A DNA stretch of 64,000 bases from a virus. Numbering within the stretch: the stretch's first letter is position 1; the number at the start of each line of letters is the position of its first letter. The notes beneath the pieces were generated by a model. The model saw only the letters and a program-made list of their open reading frames with translations, ran no database searches and was not told the DNA's origin. Below, in pieces: positions 46,967 to 54,922 of the stretch. The DNA lies in IMG/VR virus record IMGVR_UViG_3300028840_002150, positions 1 to 64,000 of that record. One strand, 5' to 3'. Position numbers and translations under genes: made by a program.

Positions 46967-47006
46967 CCGGTATTCGGCCAATATCGGCGCGGACCGGGCG
47001 AATAAC
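46967..47006 (+). promoter_or_regulatory. Repeated promoter-like element, copy 19 of 21
   Basis: CCGGTATT, CGGCC, AATATCGG (46980), GAATAAC at 47000; ATG 47049 is 42 bases downstream. Confidence 0.8.
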
Positions 47007-47048
47007 TGATTGATGAACGACACAACACCAACCACGAAAGGGGCCGAC

Positions 47049-47300
47049 ATGCACGAGCTGAAACGAAAGTTCGAGGGCAAGGCGTTGGCGGATTACCCGG
47101 AGACCACCCGGATCCGCCTCAACCTGATTGGAGGCGGGGCCGAATACGTGGAAGTCCCTACCGCCGAAGTTTTTCAGCCGGGCGACTGGTTGGCCCGCCG
47201 CTTCGCCGGCATCAAGTTTTCCCTCTGCGAGCGGGCCATGCGTAAGCGGAACGTCCCGCTTTACAACGTCAAGACCTTCGCCGTCGAAAGCCCCGAATGA
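47049..47300 (+). CDS. Hypothetical protein
   Basis: 83 aa, ATG behind AAAGGGGCCGAC; in-frame ATG at 47013. Beta-rich (TRIRLNLIGGGAEYVEVPTA). Coupled to the next gene by ATGA. No family is recognised. Confidence 0.55.
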   Translation: MHELKRKFEGKALADYPETTRIRLNLIGGGAEYVEVPTAEVFQPGDWLARRFAGIKFSLCERAMRKRNVPLYNVKTFAVESPE

Positions 47301-47515
47301 TGGACGACCTAGCCGCCAAAATCAACGCCCACCTGGAAGCCGGCGGAGTCGTCCAGGTGACCACCTATCTCCGTAGTACGGTCTACAACGCCAAGCATAC
47401 GGGGTGGTTCTACGAGCGGGGCGGGGAGTTGTTCGTCCGGCGCGGGCGCTCGGCGGATTGCCTGTCCTGCGCCGGGCGTCCCGCTGTCGGGATTCGGTTT
47501 GGCCGGTATTCCTGA
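47297..47515 (+). CDS. Hypothetical protein
   Basis: 72 aa. HLEAGGVVQVTTYLRSTVYN and CLSCAGRPAVGIRFG. The end overlaps element copy 20 by 4 bases. No family is recognised. Confidence 0.5.
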   Translation: MMDDLAAKINAHLEAGGVVQVTTYLRSTVYNAKHTGWFYERGGELFVRRGRSADCLSCAGRPAVGIRFGRYS

Positions 47516-47551
47516 ATTTCGGCCAATATCGGCCTATCCCCGGCGAATACC
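47512..47551 (+). promoter_or_regulatory. Repeated promoter-like element, copy 20 of 21
   Basis: CTGAATTT, CGGCC, AATATCGG (47525), GAATACC at 47545; ATG 47598 is 46 bases downstream. Confidence 0.75.
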
Positions 47552-47597
47552 ATAATGGAGGCGACACGATATGACCACCAACCACGGAGAACGCGAA

Positions 47598-47756
47598 ATG
47601 GCCCGAAAACCCCGCGAGGAGCACACCCGCAACATCCTGAACTCCGACCCCCACGAATTGGACGAATACCTGGAGTACCTGGAAACGGAGGGCTACACGG
47701 TCCGACGGATCAGGGAAAGCCGAGACGGACGATACTGGGAAGTCACCTTCAGCTAA
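47598..47756 (+). CDS. Hypothetical protein
   Basis: 52 aa from ATG 47598 (CGGAGAACGCGAA before it); ATG 47571 would add nine residues. DPHELDEYLEYLETEGYTVR, RIRESRDGRYWEV. No family is recognised. Confidence 0.5.
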   Translation: MARKPREEHTRNILNSDPHELDEYLEYLETEGYTVRRIRESRDGRYWEVTFS

Positions 47757-47783
47757 CCCTACAGCAAAATAGAAAGCACACCC

Positions 47784-48047
47784 ATGAAGTACGGGCCCGC
47801 AAACTCGAACTGGAAAGGCGGCACTCGTTCCAATTGGATGGGGGCCGGTGAACGCGCTTTTTGGCAGGCCGCCCAGGCAAAGAACCTGCTGAAGCGGATA
47901 TTGACCACGCATTGCGACGCGAGGGGCGAGCTGCCCGGATTCACGCGGGACGAGCAGCAATGGGCGATGCGGGTATGCCGCGAGCGTCCGGATTGGGCCG
48001 AGGACACACTGAAAAGCCTCGGGTTTCCGCCAAAATCTGCGGAGTAA
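47784..48047 (+). CDS. Hypothetical protein
   Basis: 87 aa. Basic Gly/Asn-rich start (KYGPANSNWKGGTRSNWMGA), then helices. The N-terminal motif resembles an NxNWKGG element seen in homing-endonuclease-related proteins, too short to assign. Confidence 0.45.
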   Translation: MKYGPANSNWKGGTRSNWMGAGERAFWQAAQAKNLLKRILTTHCDARGELPGFTRDEQQWAMRVCRERPDWAEDTLKSLGFPPKSAE

Positions 48048-48062
48048 ATCGGAGACAAAGCC

Positions 48063-48272
48063 ATGCCAAACCAAACCGAACCCCTCACGAAAGCATCCCA
48101 CTCCATCGGCTTCGCCATGGACGATCTACGGGCCGCGCTAAATCGGTCCGGCCCGGTGGAAGCCCTGGTCATTGCGGAGCTGATCCGCAAAGCGGCCCGG
48201 CTACGGAATGACATCTCCGCCCTACTCGGGGCGATGGAGATGGAGTCGGAGCGGACATCCACGGTGCCCTGA
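48063..48272 (+). CDS. Hypothetical helical protein
   Basis: 69 aa, ATG behind CGGAGACAAAGCC. Helical bundle pattern (AMDDLRAALNRSGPVEALVI). No family is recognised. Confidence 0.5.
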   Translation: MPNQTEPLTKASHSIGFAMDDLRAALNRSGPVEALVIAELIRKAARLRNDISALLGAMEMESERTSTVP

Positions 48273-48293
48273 TTTAGAACCGCCTGCCATTTG

Positions 48294-48333
48294 CCGATAT
48301 TTCGCCAATATTCCGCGCTTCCCGGCGAATACC
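48294..48333 (+). promoter_or_regulatory. Repeated promoter-like element, copy 21 of 21
   Basis: CCGATATT, TCGCC, AATATT (48307), GAATACC at 48327; ATG 48377 is 43 bases downstream. Confidence 0.75.
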
Positions 48334-48376
48334 TAAGTAGACAACACAACACTACTTACCACCGGAGGCGCGAATC

Positions 48377-48790
48377 ATGCAGGCTATCACCCACCACGAC
48401 CCGCTCAACATCACCACCCACAACGGAACGGTGACCGTCCACAACCCGAAGACCGGCAACCACCGCACGTTCCGTATCCGCACCCAGCCGGACAATGCGG
48501 AGTTTGCGCCGGGCGAGCGGGTGGTTTCCTTGCTCACCGGCCCGGACAATGAGGGCGACTACCGCGGCTTCGGCTTCGTGATGGCCGACGGCCGCATCCG
48601 GCTCTGGCGCCGCTGCCAAACCGCCACCTTCGAAGCCTACGCCCGCATCTTAATGAACCCCGACCACTACGCGATTCACCACGGGCTGGAGTTCATGTCC
48701 GAGGGCCGATGCCGCCGCTGCAACCGGACGCTCACCACCCCGGAGTCGGTGGCATCCGGAATCGGACCCGTATGTGCCGGCCGCGAGTAG
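48377..48790 (+). CDS. DUF6011-like zinc protein
   Basis: 137 aa, ATG behind CGGAGGCGCGAATC. The C-terminus GRCRRCNRTLTTPESVASGI, then GPVCAGRE, is the small zinc-binding module annotated DUF6011 in phage proteins. The N-terminal 90 residues are beta-rich. Function unknown. A terminator follows, closing the cassette region. Confidence 0.7.
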   Translation: MQAITHHDPLNITTHNGTVTVHNPKTGNHRTFRIRTQPDNAEFAPGERVVSLLTGPDNEGDYRGFGFVMADGRIRLWRRCQTATFEAYARILMNPDHYAIHHGLEFMSEGRCRRCNRTLTTPESVASGIGPVCAGRE

Positions 48791-48827
48791 TGCCCGATAA
48801 TTTCGGCAAATCCGCCATTTCGGCTAT

Positions 48828-48858
48828 CCCTACCCGCTTGACAGCCGGTAGGGTTTTT
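48828..48858 (+). terminator. Intrinsic terminator
   Basis: CCCTACC pairs with GGTAGGG, then TTTTTGC. It separates the cassette region from the terminase region. Confidence 0.75.
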
Positions 48859-48896
48859 GCTTACCCTGATATTGCGTAAACATTAGGCAGCCGGTC

Positions 48897-48917
48897 CTAG
48901 TATTCGGGCAATATCGG
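48897..48917. promoter_or_regulatory. Lone palindrome of the repeated element
   Basis: TAGTATT, CGGGC, AATATCGG (48910) without GAATAAC, ending 6 bases before ATG 48924. It looks like an operator rather than a promoter. Confidence 0.5.
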
Positions 48918-48923
48918 GAATCC

Positions 48924-50279
48924 ATGGCAAGAGCAAAGAACCAAGAGGCCGCCAAGCAGGCGGAATCCGAACCCGTCAAGTCCGCCCCCTCCGGGCCGCG
49001 CATCCGCAACAAGGAAATCCGCACCGTTAGGGTAGCGGATATTCTGGACCACCCGAAAAACTGGAGGCGGCACCCAGCCGAACAACAAGCTGCCCTGGAC
49101 GGCGTGGTTTCCGAAATCGGCTGGATTGGCTACCCCGATGCTTTCGAGCACCCGTCTTATCCGGGCAAAATCATGCTCGTTGACGGCCACCTTCGCAAAG
49201 CCCACCTGATCGGCAAGTACGGGGAAGACGCCGAAATCCAAGTCAACGTCACCGATCTGGATATCGAGGAGGCGGATAAGGCGCTAGTCACACGGGACCC
49301 GTTGGCGGCCATGGCGGAAACGGACGCGGCCATTCTGCGGGATGTATTGGCCGGGATCGAAGCGGAAAACGCCGATCTTGCGGCCATGCTCGAAGCCTTA
49401 GACGAGGACGCACAGGCAATCCTGGAAGACGCGGCAGAATCGGAACCGCCCGAAATCACCGAAGATGAAGTCCCGGAACCGCCAGCGGACCCCATTACAA
49501 GACCGGGAGACCTGTGGATACTCGGGGAGCATCGGTTGCTATGCGGGGACTCGACTAAGGCGGAGGATGTGAAAAAATTGATGGAAGAAATGCGTGCGTA
49601 TCTTTTGGCGACAGATCCGCCGTATGGGGTCAATTTTGCGGGAGCCAAATACAACCCCCGCGCAAAGCATTGGGATGGAATCCAAAACGACACGAAGCAA
49701 GGCGAAGACCTTAAGTCGTTCGTTGTCGCAACATTGAATGCCTGGGTGCCGTATATCGATGAAGCAGCCGGGTTCTATTTTTGGACAGCAGCGATGGAAG
49801 AAGGCGCCGCCGCCGCCGCCGCCATTCGAGAAATCGGCTTACACATCCAGTCACAAATTATCTGGAACAAAAATACACTCGTCTTGGGACAGGCCGACTA
49901 TCAATGGAAGCACGAAAATTGCTGGTACGCATTCTGGAAGGGGAAACACCATAGATGGTTCGGGGGACGAGATAAAACGACTGTCTGGGATGTTGCGAAG
50001 GTGGCAAATTCTGCGTATGAACACCCGATGCAAAAACCAGTTGAATTGTACGCTATTCCGATCCGTCACCACACCCAAAACGGCGAGGTGATCGCCGAGC
50101 CATTCGCGGGAAGTGGTTCTCAGTTTATCGCCGCCGAACAGTTGGGCCGCAAATGCTACGGCATGGAAATCGGCCCGCAATACTGCGACGTAATTCTCAA
50201 CCGCTTCCGCAAGTTACGACCGAACAAGCCGATCACCCGTCAAGACGGCAAGACATGGGACGAGTTATCCGCCGCATAG
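48924..50279 (+). CDS. ParB-like domain fused to DNA methyltransferase
   Basis: 451 aa. The N-terminal ParB/Srx-like part (VRVADILDHPKNWRRHP, IMLVDGHLRKAHLIGKYGED) is followed by a helical linker and a methyltransferase: DPPYGVNFAG (D231), HPMQKPVELYAIPIRH, EPFAGSGSQFIAAEQLGRKC. Motif order is the beta class (N6-A or N4-C). Such fusions are common near phage terminases. It would methylate phage DNA at a specific site set by the enzyme, perhaps before packaging. Confidence 0.88.
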   Translation: MARAKNQEAAKQAESEPVKSAPSGPRIRNKEIRTVRVADILDHPKNWRRHPAEQQAALDGVVSEIGWIGYPDAFEHPSYPGKIMLVDGHLRKAHLIGKYGEDAEIQVNVTDLDIEEADKALVTRDPLAAMAETDAAILRDVLAGIEAENADLAAMLEALDEDAQAILEDAAESEPPEITEDEVPEPPADPITRPGDLWILGEHRLLCGDSTKAEDVKKLMEEMRAYLLATDPPYGVNFAGAKYNPRAKHWDGIQNDTKQGEDLKSFVVATLNAWVPYIDEAAGFYFWTAAMEEGAAAAAAIREIGLHIQSQIIWNKNTLVLGQADYQWKHENCWYAFWKGKHHRWFGGRDKTTVWDVAKVANSAYEHPMQKPVELYAIPIRHHTQNGEVIAEPFAGSGSQFIAAEQLGRKCYGMEIGPQYCDVILNRFRKLRPNKPITRQDGKTWDELSAA

Positions 50280-50290
50280 GCTAAGCCCCG

Positions 50291-50716
50291 ATGCCATCCA
50301 ACAAAACCCCTAACCACCTACCCGCCGAACCTTCACGGGGGCAGGGGGGTGCTATGTTCGAGGACGACGCCTTCTACAAGGCGGACTTGCGACTCCTCGA
50401 ACGGGCCGCCCGCCACAACTGGCCGGTAGACGAAAACATGCGGAAAGCATTGGTCAACAAGGTAGCCCGCATCGCCCTAACCACGGAAGACCCCGACTAC
50501 ACGATTAAGGGGGTCCGCACAGTTGGCTACCTTGACAGCCTCAACATACAGCGGGAGCGGTTAGCCTTGCCGACGGCGTTACATCAGCACCTACACCTAG
50601 AGGGAATGGGCGAGGAACGAACGGTGGAGCTGGAGCGGATGTGCGAAATCATGCCCGAGGAAGACCGCCGCGCATTATCCCGCATGACCGGCAAGTGGAA
50701 GCCCGCCGTAGAGTAA
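50291..50716 (+). CDS. Hypothetical protein, possible small terminase partner
   Basis: 141 aa. Helical (EDDAFYKADLRLLERAARHN, then VARIALTTEDPDYTIKGVRT, RERLALPTALHQ). It lies directly before the large terminase, where a small terminase subunit is expected, but no HTH is certain. An ATG at 50354 is a possible shorter start. Confidence 0.5.
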   Translation: MPSNKTPNHLPAEPSRGQGGAMFEDDAFYKADLRLLERAARHNWPVDENMRKALVNKVARIALTTEDPDYTIKGVRTVGYLDSLNIQRERLALPTALHQHLHLEGMGEERTVELERMCEIMPEEDRRALSRMTGKWKPAVE

Positions 50717-50732
50717 GAACGGAAGGCCGCAT

Positions 50733-52832
50733 GTGGCGAAGCTGGGAACCGAAGTGGCAATGGCGGCAAGCGGGGCCACGCTGGAAGAGGCCGGGCTGGC
50801 GTGTATCGGATGGGACTGCCCGCGGGACCTGAAGTTCTTTGCCGAAGTGTTTTGGGGCGTAGTGGAGCCGGGGAGGGACCTGATATGGGGGAAACATCTA
50901 TCGGCCATAGCCGAACACCTGGAAGCCGTCCGGCGCCGGCAAATCAAGCGGCTACTGATTACCGTCCCGCCGCGTACCACCAAATCCTCCCTGGTATCGG
51001 TGCTCTGGCCGGCGCAAGTCTGGACAACCGATCCGAGCCACCAGTTCCTTTGCGTATCCCACTCGGACGGGCTGGCTACGCGGGACACTCGGAAGATGCG
51101 GTCTATCGTGGAGTCGGACCTGTACCAATCCTATTGGGGCCGGGCTACCCGGCTAAGCCACGACCAAAACCAGAAGACCCGCTTCGAGAACGTGAGCCGC
51201 GGCCAGCGGGTGTCCTTCGGCATCTCGGCATCTTTCACCGGCGAGGGCGGAGACACGATCATCCTGGACGATTTGCTTGACCGGGACCGGGCCATGAGCG
51301 AGGCCCACCGCATCGCGGCTATCGAGGCGCTGGACGAGAAGATCAGCACCCGGCTCAACGACCCGGCAACCGGGGCTATCGTGATGATCGCTCAACGCTT
51401 ACACGAATCCGACCCCCCCGGACATGCCATCAAGCAAGGCGGATGGGAACACCTAAACCTGCCGATGCGGTTTGAGCCGGACCACCCGTTCCTATCCACC
51501 ACATCGCTTCATTTCGTGGACTGGCGGACCCAAGACGGGGAGTTACTGTGGCCGAAGCGGTTTCCCGAAAACGTGGTCAAGCAAATGGAGCGAACCCTTG
51601 GGCCCTACGGATCGGCCGGGCAGTTGCAACAGCGGCCGGCGCCCAGGGGTGGCGGGATGTTCAAGCGGGACTGGTTCCAGCCGGTGGCCCGCCAAAATGC
51701 CCCGCCTATCTCGGATTACGACGAGCTGTGCCGATTCTGGGATTTGGGCGGCACGGAGGACGGGGGCGACCCGACAGCCGGGGTGCTGATCGGCCGCCGC
51801 GGGGCCAAGTATTTCATCCACGGCTGCCAGCAGGGGCAATGGTCCGCCAATGACCGGGACACGCGGATCGTACAGACCGCCTCCCACGACAACGCCCTAT
51901 TCGGGCCGAAGGTAATGACCGGCGTGGAACAGGAACCCGGCGCCGCCGGCAAGCAGGTGGCGGAAAACCTGGTCCACCGGCTAACTGGATCCGGCTACCG
52001 GGCGTTTAAGGAGCCGGCGCAAGGCGACAAGCCCACCCGCGCGGAGTCATTCCAGGCCGCTTGTGAGCGCGGTGATGTCTACGTGATCGAGGGGGACTGG
52101 CTGGAGCCGTTCCTGGCCGAGCTGGAGCTATTCCCCTACGGGCAGCATGACGACCGCGTGGATGCGGTTTCCGGGGCGTTCCGCTATGTGAGCCGAGACC
52201 ACGGGCACCCACTGGACCCGCACGCCGTAGTGGCCGCGGCCGGCATGACCTACGAAGAGGCCCGCAAGTTCGATACGTTCCGGGCATCCGTTGGCGCGGT
52301 CTATCGAGATTACCGAACCCAGGAAATCGGCTTTGCTTTGGTCGGGGTCAATCCGGATGTACGGGAGTACACCTTGCTGGATTCGGCCCAATACGACCGG
52401 GCCGACGAAGCCGCGGCCAAGGACATCAGCGCCAGGGCCAAGGCACGCCGGGTACTCGGGATCGGCTATCCGGAAGCTGACGGGCATTCATTCGCCTCGT
52501 TGCTGAAGAAGGCGTGGGCAGAATCGGAAGCCCGACCGGATCCGAAATTCGCCGGACCGCTGACGGTCTACCCCAAGGAGCTATCCCCAAAGGTCCGAAC
52601 CATTATTGGCGGTCACGTCGTCACCGCCTTCCGGGATGGCAAGCTGCAACTGTTCGAGGACGACGAGCTACTTCGCCAAATCATCCGACTACCGATCGCC
52701 CGCAAGCCAGCGGGGTTCTCGTTGGAGGACCCCGAGGAGCACCAGACCAACCTGGCCCGCGCCTACGCGCTCGCCTTGGCCATGTTCTGGGCGCCGTACA
52801 ACATGGCCCAATACTTGCGGGAGAAGAATTAG
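50733..52832 (+). CDS. terL: Large terminase
   Basis: 699 aa, GTG start. ATPase: LLITVPPRTTKSSLVSV (Walker A-like, ~residues 76-90), DTIILDDLLDRD (Walker B, ~174-185), then GAIVMIAQRLHESDPPGHAI (coupling motif). Nuclease: CRFWDLGGTEDGGDPTAGVL, GVEQEPGAAGKQ and ELFPYGQHDDRVDAVSGAFR with the metal-binding acids. About 190 extra residues at the C-terminus are unusual and have no domain that I recognise. It packages DNA into the capsid using ATP and cuts it. Confidence 0.93.
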   Translation: MAKLGTEVAMAASGATLEEAGLACIGWDCPRDLKFFAEVFWGVVEPGRDLIWGKHLSAIAEHLEAVRRRQIKRLLITVPPRTTKSSLVSVLWPAQVWTTDPSHQFLCVSHSDGLATRDTRKMRSIVESDLYQSYWGRATRLSHDQNQKTRFENVSRGQRVSFGISASFTGEGGDTIILDDLLDRDRAMSEAHRIAAIEALDEKISTRLNDPATGAIVMIAQRLHESDPPGHAIKQGGWEHLNLPMRFEPDHPFLSTTSLHFVDWRTQDGELLWPKRFPENVVKQMERTLGPYGSAGQLQQRPAPRGGGMFKRDWFQPVARQNAPPISDYDELCRFWDLGGTEDGGDPTAGVLIGRRGAKYFIHGCQQGQWSANDRDTRIVQTASHDNALFGPKVMTGVEQEPGAAGKQVAENLVHRLTGSGYRAFKEPAQGDKPTRAESFQAACERGDVYVIEGDWLEPFLAELELFPYGQHDDRVDAVSGAFRYVSRDHGHPLDPHAVVAAAGMTYEEARKFDTFRASVGAVYRDYRTQEIGFALVGVNPDVREYTLLDSAQYDRADEAAAKDISARAKARRVLGIGYPEADGHSFASLLKKAWAESEARPDPKFAGPLTVYPKELSPKVRTIIGGHVVTAFRDGKLQLFEDDELLRQIIRLPIARKPAGFSLEDPEEHQTNLARAYALALAMFWAPYNMAQYLREKN

Positions 52833-53122
52833 TGGACGAGGACCAGGACTGCCGCGGTGATGCGTTCGAGTGGGAATTATTCGGCCAGTACATCAAGGCG
52901 CTCAACAACACCAAGTTCGTGGAGCCGGCCGAGATGCGGCGAATGGAAGCGGGCCGCGGTTGCGAGTGCTGCGGGCTACCATCCAAGGGTAAGCGGCACG
53001 GGTACCGCTGCTGCGGGGACGGACATTGCAAGCGGCATTTGGACGCGGTTTTCGAATCGCACCAATTGGCCGACAGAATCCGGGGGTCAAGGCGGAATCA
53101 CGCGAGGCCGGATCCGCTTTGA
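52832..53122 (+). CDS. Hypothetical Cys-rich protein
   Basis: 96 aa, GTG start overlapping the terminase stop by one base. CECCGLPSKGKRHGYRCCGD then GHCKRHLDA contain six Cys and several His, a likely zinc domain. The last nine codons lie in direct repeat copy 1 (53093-53118), so its C-terminus may have been created by an insertion. Confidence 0.5.
   Translation: MDEDQDCRGDAFEWELFGQYIKALNNTKFVEPAEMRRMEAGRGCECCGLPSKGKRHGYRCCGDGHCKRHLDAVFESHQLADRIRGSRRNHARPDPL
53093..53118 (+). repeat. 26-bp direct repeat, copy 1
   Basis: CGGAATCACGC-G-AGGCCGGATCCGCT; one mismatch to 54357-54382. The two copies enclose four small genes. Confidence 0.7.
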
Positions 53123-53147
53123 CTTGTTTCTGATTTTGTGGTACTAT
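53119..53147 (+). promoter_or_regulatory. Sigma-70-like promoter
   Basis: TTGACT, 17-base spacer, TACTAT, immediately inside direct repeat copy 1, ~27 bases before ATG 53174. Confidence 0.6.
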
Positions 53148-53173
53148 CGGAGCGAGCGGAGGGGGTGAATGGG

Positions 53174-53458
53174 ATGGAAAAGGTAAAGCAAATAACGTGC
53201 ATGGTTTGTTTTCGAGAATTTCGCGTCAAGCAGCATGAAGGGCGGAGCAAGTACGTCGGGACATGCCCGTATTGCGTGACTTACGACAATGGGACCGCGT
53301 TTGGACGGCTGTCGACCAACGCGGAGTTAGCGCTTTGCGAGGAATTCGGGCATGAGTGGGTTCTCACTCGCGATGGCGTTTACAAGTGCCAGCGTTGCGG
53401 GTACTGGGAGAAGCGAAAGAAAGGTGACCTCTGGTTGTCGATCACTGACTACCGGTAG
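53174..53458 (+). CDS. Hypothetical double zinc-ribbon protein
   Basis: 94 aa, ATG behind GGAGGGGGTGAATGGG. CMVCFREF, CPYCVTY and CQRCGYW give CxxC knuckles for one or two ribbons. No family is recognised. Base composition is lower in GC than its neighbours, fitting an insert. Confidence 0.5.
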   Translation: MEKVKQITCMVCFREFRVKQHEGRSKYVGTCPYCVTYDNGTAFGRLSTNAELALCEEFGHEWVLTRDGVYKCQRCGYWEKRKKGDLWLSITDYR

Positions 53459-53486
53459 CTCGGCTCCGAGGCAAGGAGCAATTGAC

Positions 53487-53714
53487 ATGAAACTACCCTG
53501 GTACGACTACATCCCGATTGTTGGAATGGTGACCGAACTTGTGAAAGCAAAGGTGAATGACTGCAGCGATGTTTACATACCGAATCCGAACAGATACCGC
53601 TTTGTTCGGCCGCGGCACAAAGATGGGATGCTAAAGCGTGACGCTGAGGGAAACTTGCTTCCGTTTATCGACCAGCACAAAACGGGGCACTACGACTATC
53701 GCTTAGATGAATGA
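53487..53714 (+). CDS. Hypothetical protein
   Basis: 75 aa, ATG behind AAGGAGCAATTGAC. YDYIPIVGMVTELVKAKVND, then a basic segment. A short repeat (CGGTAGCTCGGCT) occurs just before and just after it (53453 and 53719). No family is recognised. Confidence 0.5.
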   Translation: MKLPWYDYIPIVGMVTELVKAKVNDCSDVYIPNPNRYRFVRPRHKDGMLKRDAEGNLLPFIDQHKTGHYDYRLDE

Positions 53715-53742
53715 CTGTCGGTAGCTCGGCTTCACCGCATGA

Positions 53743-53763
53743 CCTGATTTCGGGCAATATCAG
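53743..53763. promoter_or_regulatory. Lone palindrome of the repeated element
   Basis: CTGATTT, CGGGC, AATATCAG (53756) without GAATAAC, 23 bases before ATG 53786. Confidence 0.45.
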
Positions 53764-53785
53764 ACAACCAAACGAAAGGGACGGC

Positions 53786-53974
53786 ATGGATAGGATTCTC
53801 ATGGGGTTGGCTTGCGGGTGTATTGGGGGCTGCGTAGCGTTTTGCCTTTGCTCCGTTGGAATGGCGGTGGTGTGCGTTACGACCGGCGAGCCAATAGCTA
53901 CCGCGTTGGCCACGGGGGCGGGATGTGGGTTGGGCGTCGGAACGGTCAACGGGATACTCGGCGCGGCGAGCTAG
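53786..53974 (+). CDS. Small Gly/Cys-rich membrane protein
   Basis: 62 aa. Two hydrophobic segments (LMGLACGCIGGCVAFCLCSV, then ATALATGAGCGLGVGTVNGI) with glycine-zipper spacing. ATG behind GAAAGGGACGGC. Holin-like in topology only. Confidence 0.5.
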   Translation: MDRILMGLACGCIGGCVAFCLCSVGMAVVCVTTGEPIATALATGAGCGLGVGTVNGILGAAS

Positions 53975-54046
53975 TGCGGTGTTATTGCGGTGGTGATGCC
54001 TACGGAGCCCACCACCCAAACATTCGAGAACAAAGGGCACACAGGC

Positions 54047-54352
54047 ATGAAGTGTTGCGGAGAAGACAGGACAACCCCGTTTTGCCCGATGTGCGGAAAG
54101 CAATTGAGGCAACCCCACCCGCTTGACTCGCTAGTGAAACACTGTCAGGTGACGAGCAAGGGGCAGCGCAGCCAAGCGGAAAACTACCGCAGACAAGCGG
54201 AAAACTACCGCAGACAGGCGAAGACACCTGACGAAGAAAAGGCGGCTTGGTTTGACTCGCTTGCCGATGCCGCGGACAAGAAAGCCTCAAAGTGGGAACG
54301 ATGGGCGACCGCGATTGAGAAACTGATTCTGAAAACACCGGACTACCAGTAG
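54047..54352 (+). CDS. Hypothetical protein with tandem QAENYRR repeat
   Basis: 101 aa; ATG 54047 behind AAAGGGCACACAGGC (an in-frame ATG at 53996 is possible). CCGEDRTTPFCPMCGKQL is a zinc site common in small phage proteins. A 21-base tandem duplication encodes QAENYRR twice. C-terminal helices. Last gene inside the direct-repeat block. Confidence 0.55.
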   Translation: MKCCGEDRTTPFCPMCGKQLRQPHPLDSLVKHCQVTSKGQRSQAENYRRQAENYRRQAKTPDEEKAAWFDSLADAADKKASKWERWATAIEKLILKTPDYQ

Positions 54353-54356
54353 CGTT

Positions 54357-54382
54357 CGGAATCACGCAAGGCCGGATCCGCT
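54357..54382 (+). repeat. 26-bp direct repeat, copy 2
   Basis: CGGAATCACGC-A-AGGCCGGATCCGCT, beginning four bases after the 54047 gene; see 53093-53118. Confidence 0.7.
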
Positions 54383-54393
54383 GTAACCATTTT

Positions 54394-54412
54394 CCGATAT
54401 GGGGGCAATATC
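54394..54412. promoter_or_regulatory. Lone palindrome of the repeated element abutting a start codon
   Basis: CCGATATG, GGGGC, AATATC (54407-54412), then ATG 54413 directly. Binding here would cover the start codon region. Confidence 0.45.
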
Positions 54413-54922
54413 ATGGAGCGAAAGCGTGGGTACGGGCAAGCGGAACCGACGGTCGGCAAGCCGGTGGAGCTGCCGCAGCCAGCCGGGCAACGATGCGAGC
54501 CGCAGTTGGATCCGGGCGAGTGGGGCATTCTATTACAGCGGCGCAGAACGGACTCGGAGCAATGGCGGGAATGCCGGTGGTTTAGCCTGGAGGAAATCGC
54601 GGATGCCCTGTGGGAACAAGCGGCGCGGGCGTTTCAGGTGTTGGAAAGCGACTACGTACAGCCGATTAAGCCGATCCCCTGGACCGACTGCCTGTGCTCC
54701 GAAGTCGTCTGCCTGGATCCGGACGCAGAGTATCCGCCGGTAGCTGACACGCTGGAACGCGCGGAGGGCGAAAGCCAGTTCGATTACGAGGACCGGCTAG
54801 TGCGGCATTTTCACGGTGAGGATGCCTGTCTTAACCGAACAGATAACGGGGCACCGTGGGCCATGCCATGCACGAAGAAGCGGGGCCATGAGGGACCGTG
54901 TAAGTTCGAGGGTTACGCATGA
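54413..54922 (+). CDS. Hypothetical protein
   Basis: 169 aa. The N-terminus RKRGYGQAEPTVGKPVELPQ is basic/Pro-rich; the middle WFSLEEIADALWEQAARAFQ is helical; the C-terminus CLNRTDNGAPWAMPCTKKRG has paired Cys. Coupled by ATGA to the methyltransferase. No family is recognised. Confidence 0.5.
   Translation: MERKRGYGQAEPTVGKPVELPQPAGQRCEPQLDPGEWGILLQRRRTDSEQWRECRWFSLEEIADALWEQAARAFQVLESDYVQPIKPIPWTDCLCSEVVCLDPDAEYPPVADTLERAEGESQFDYEDRLVRHFHGEDACLNRTDNGAPWAMPCTKKRGHEGPCKFEGYA

Noticed and set aside
36180-48340. CRISPR array
   Set aside because: The repeated elements are irregularly spaced by whole genes, are directional promoter-like sites and have variable inner spacers; there are no cas genes.
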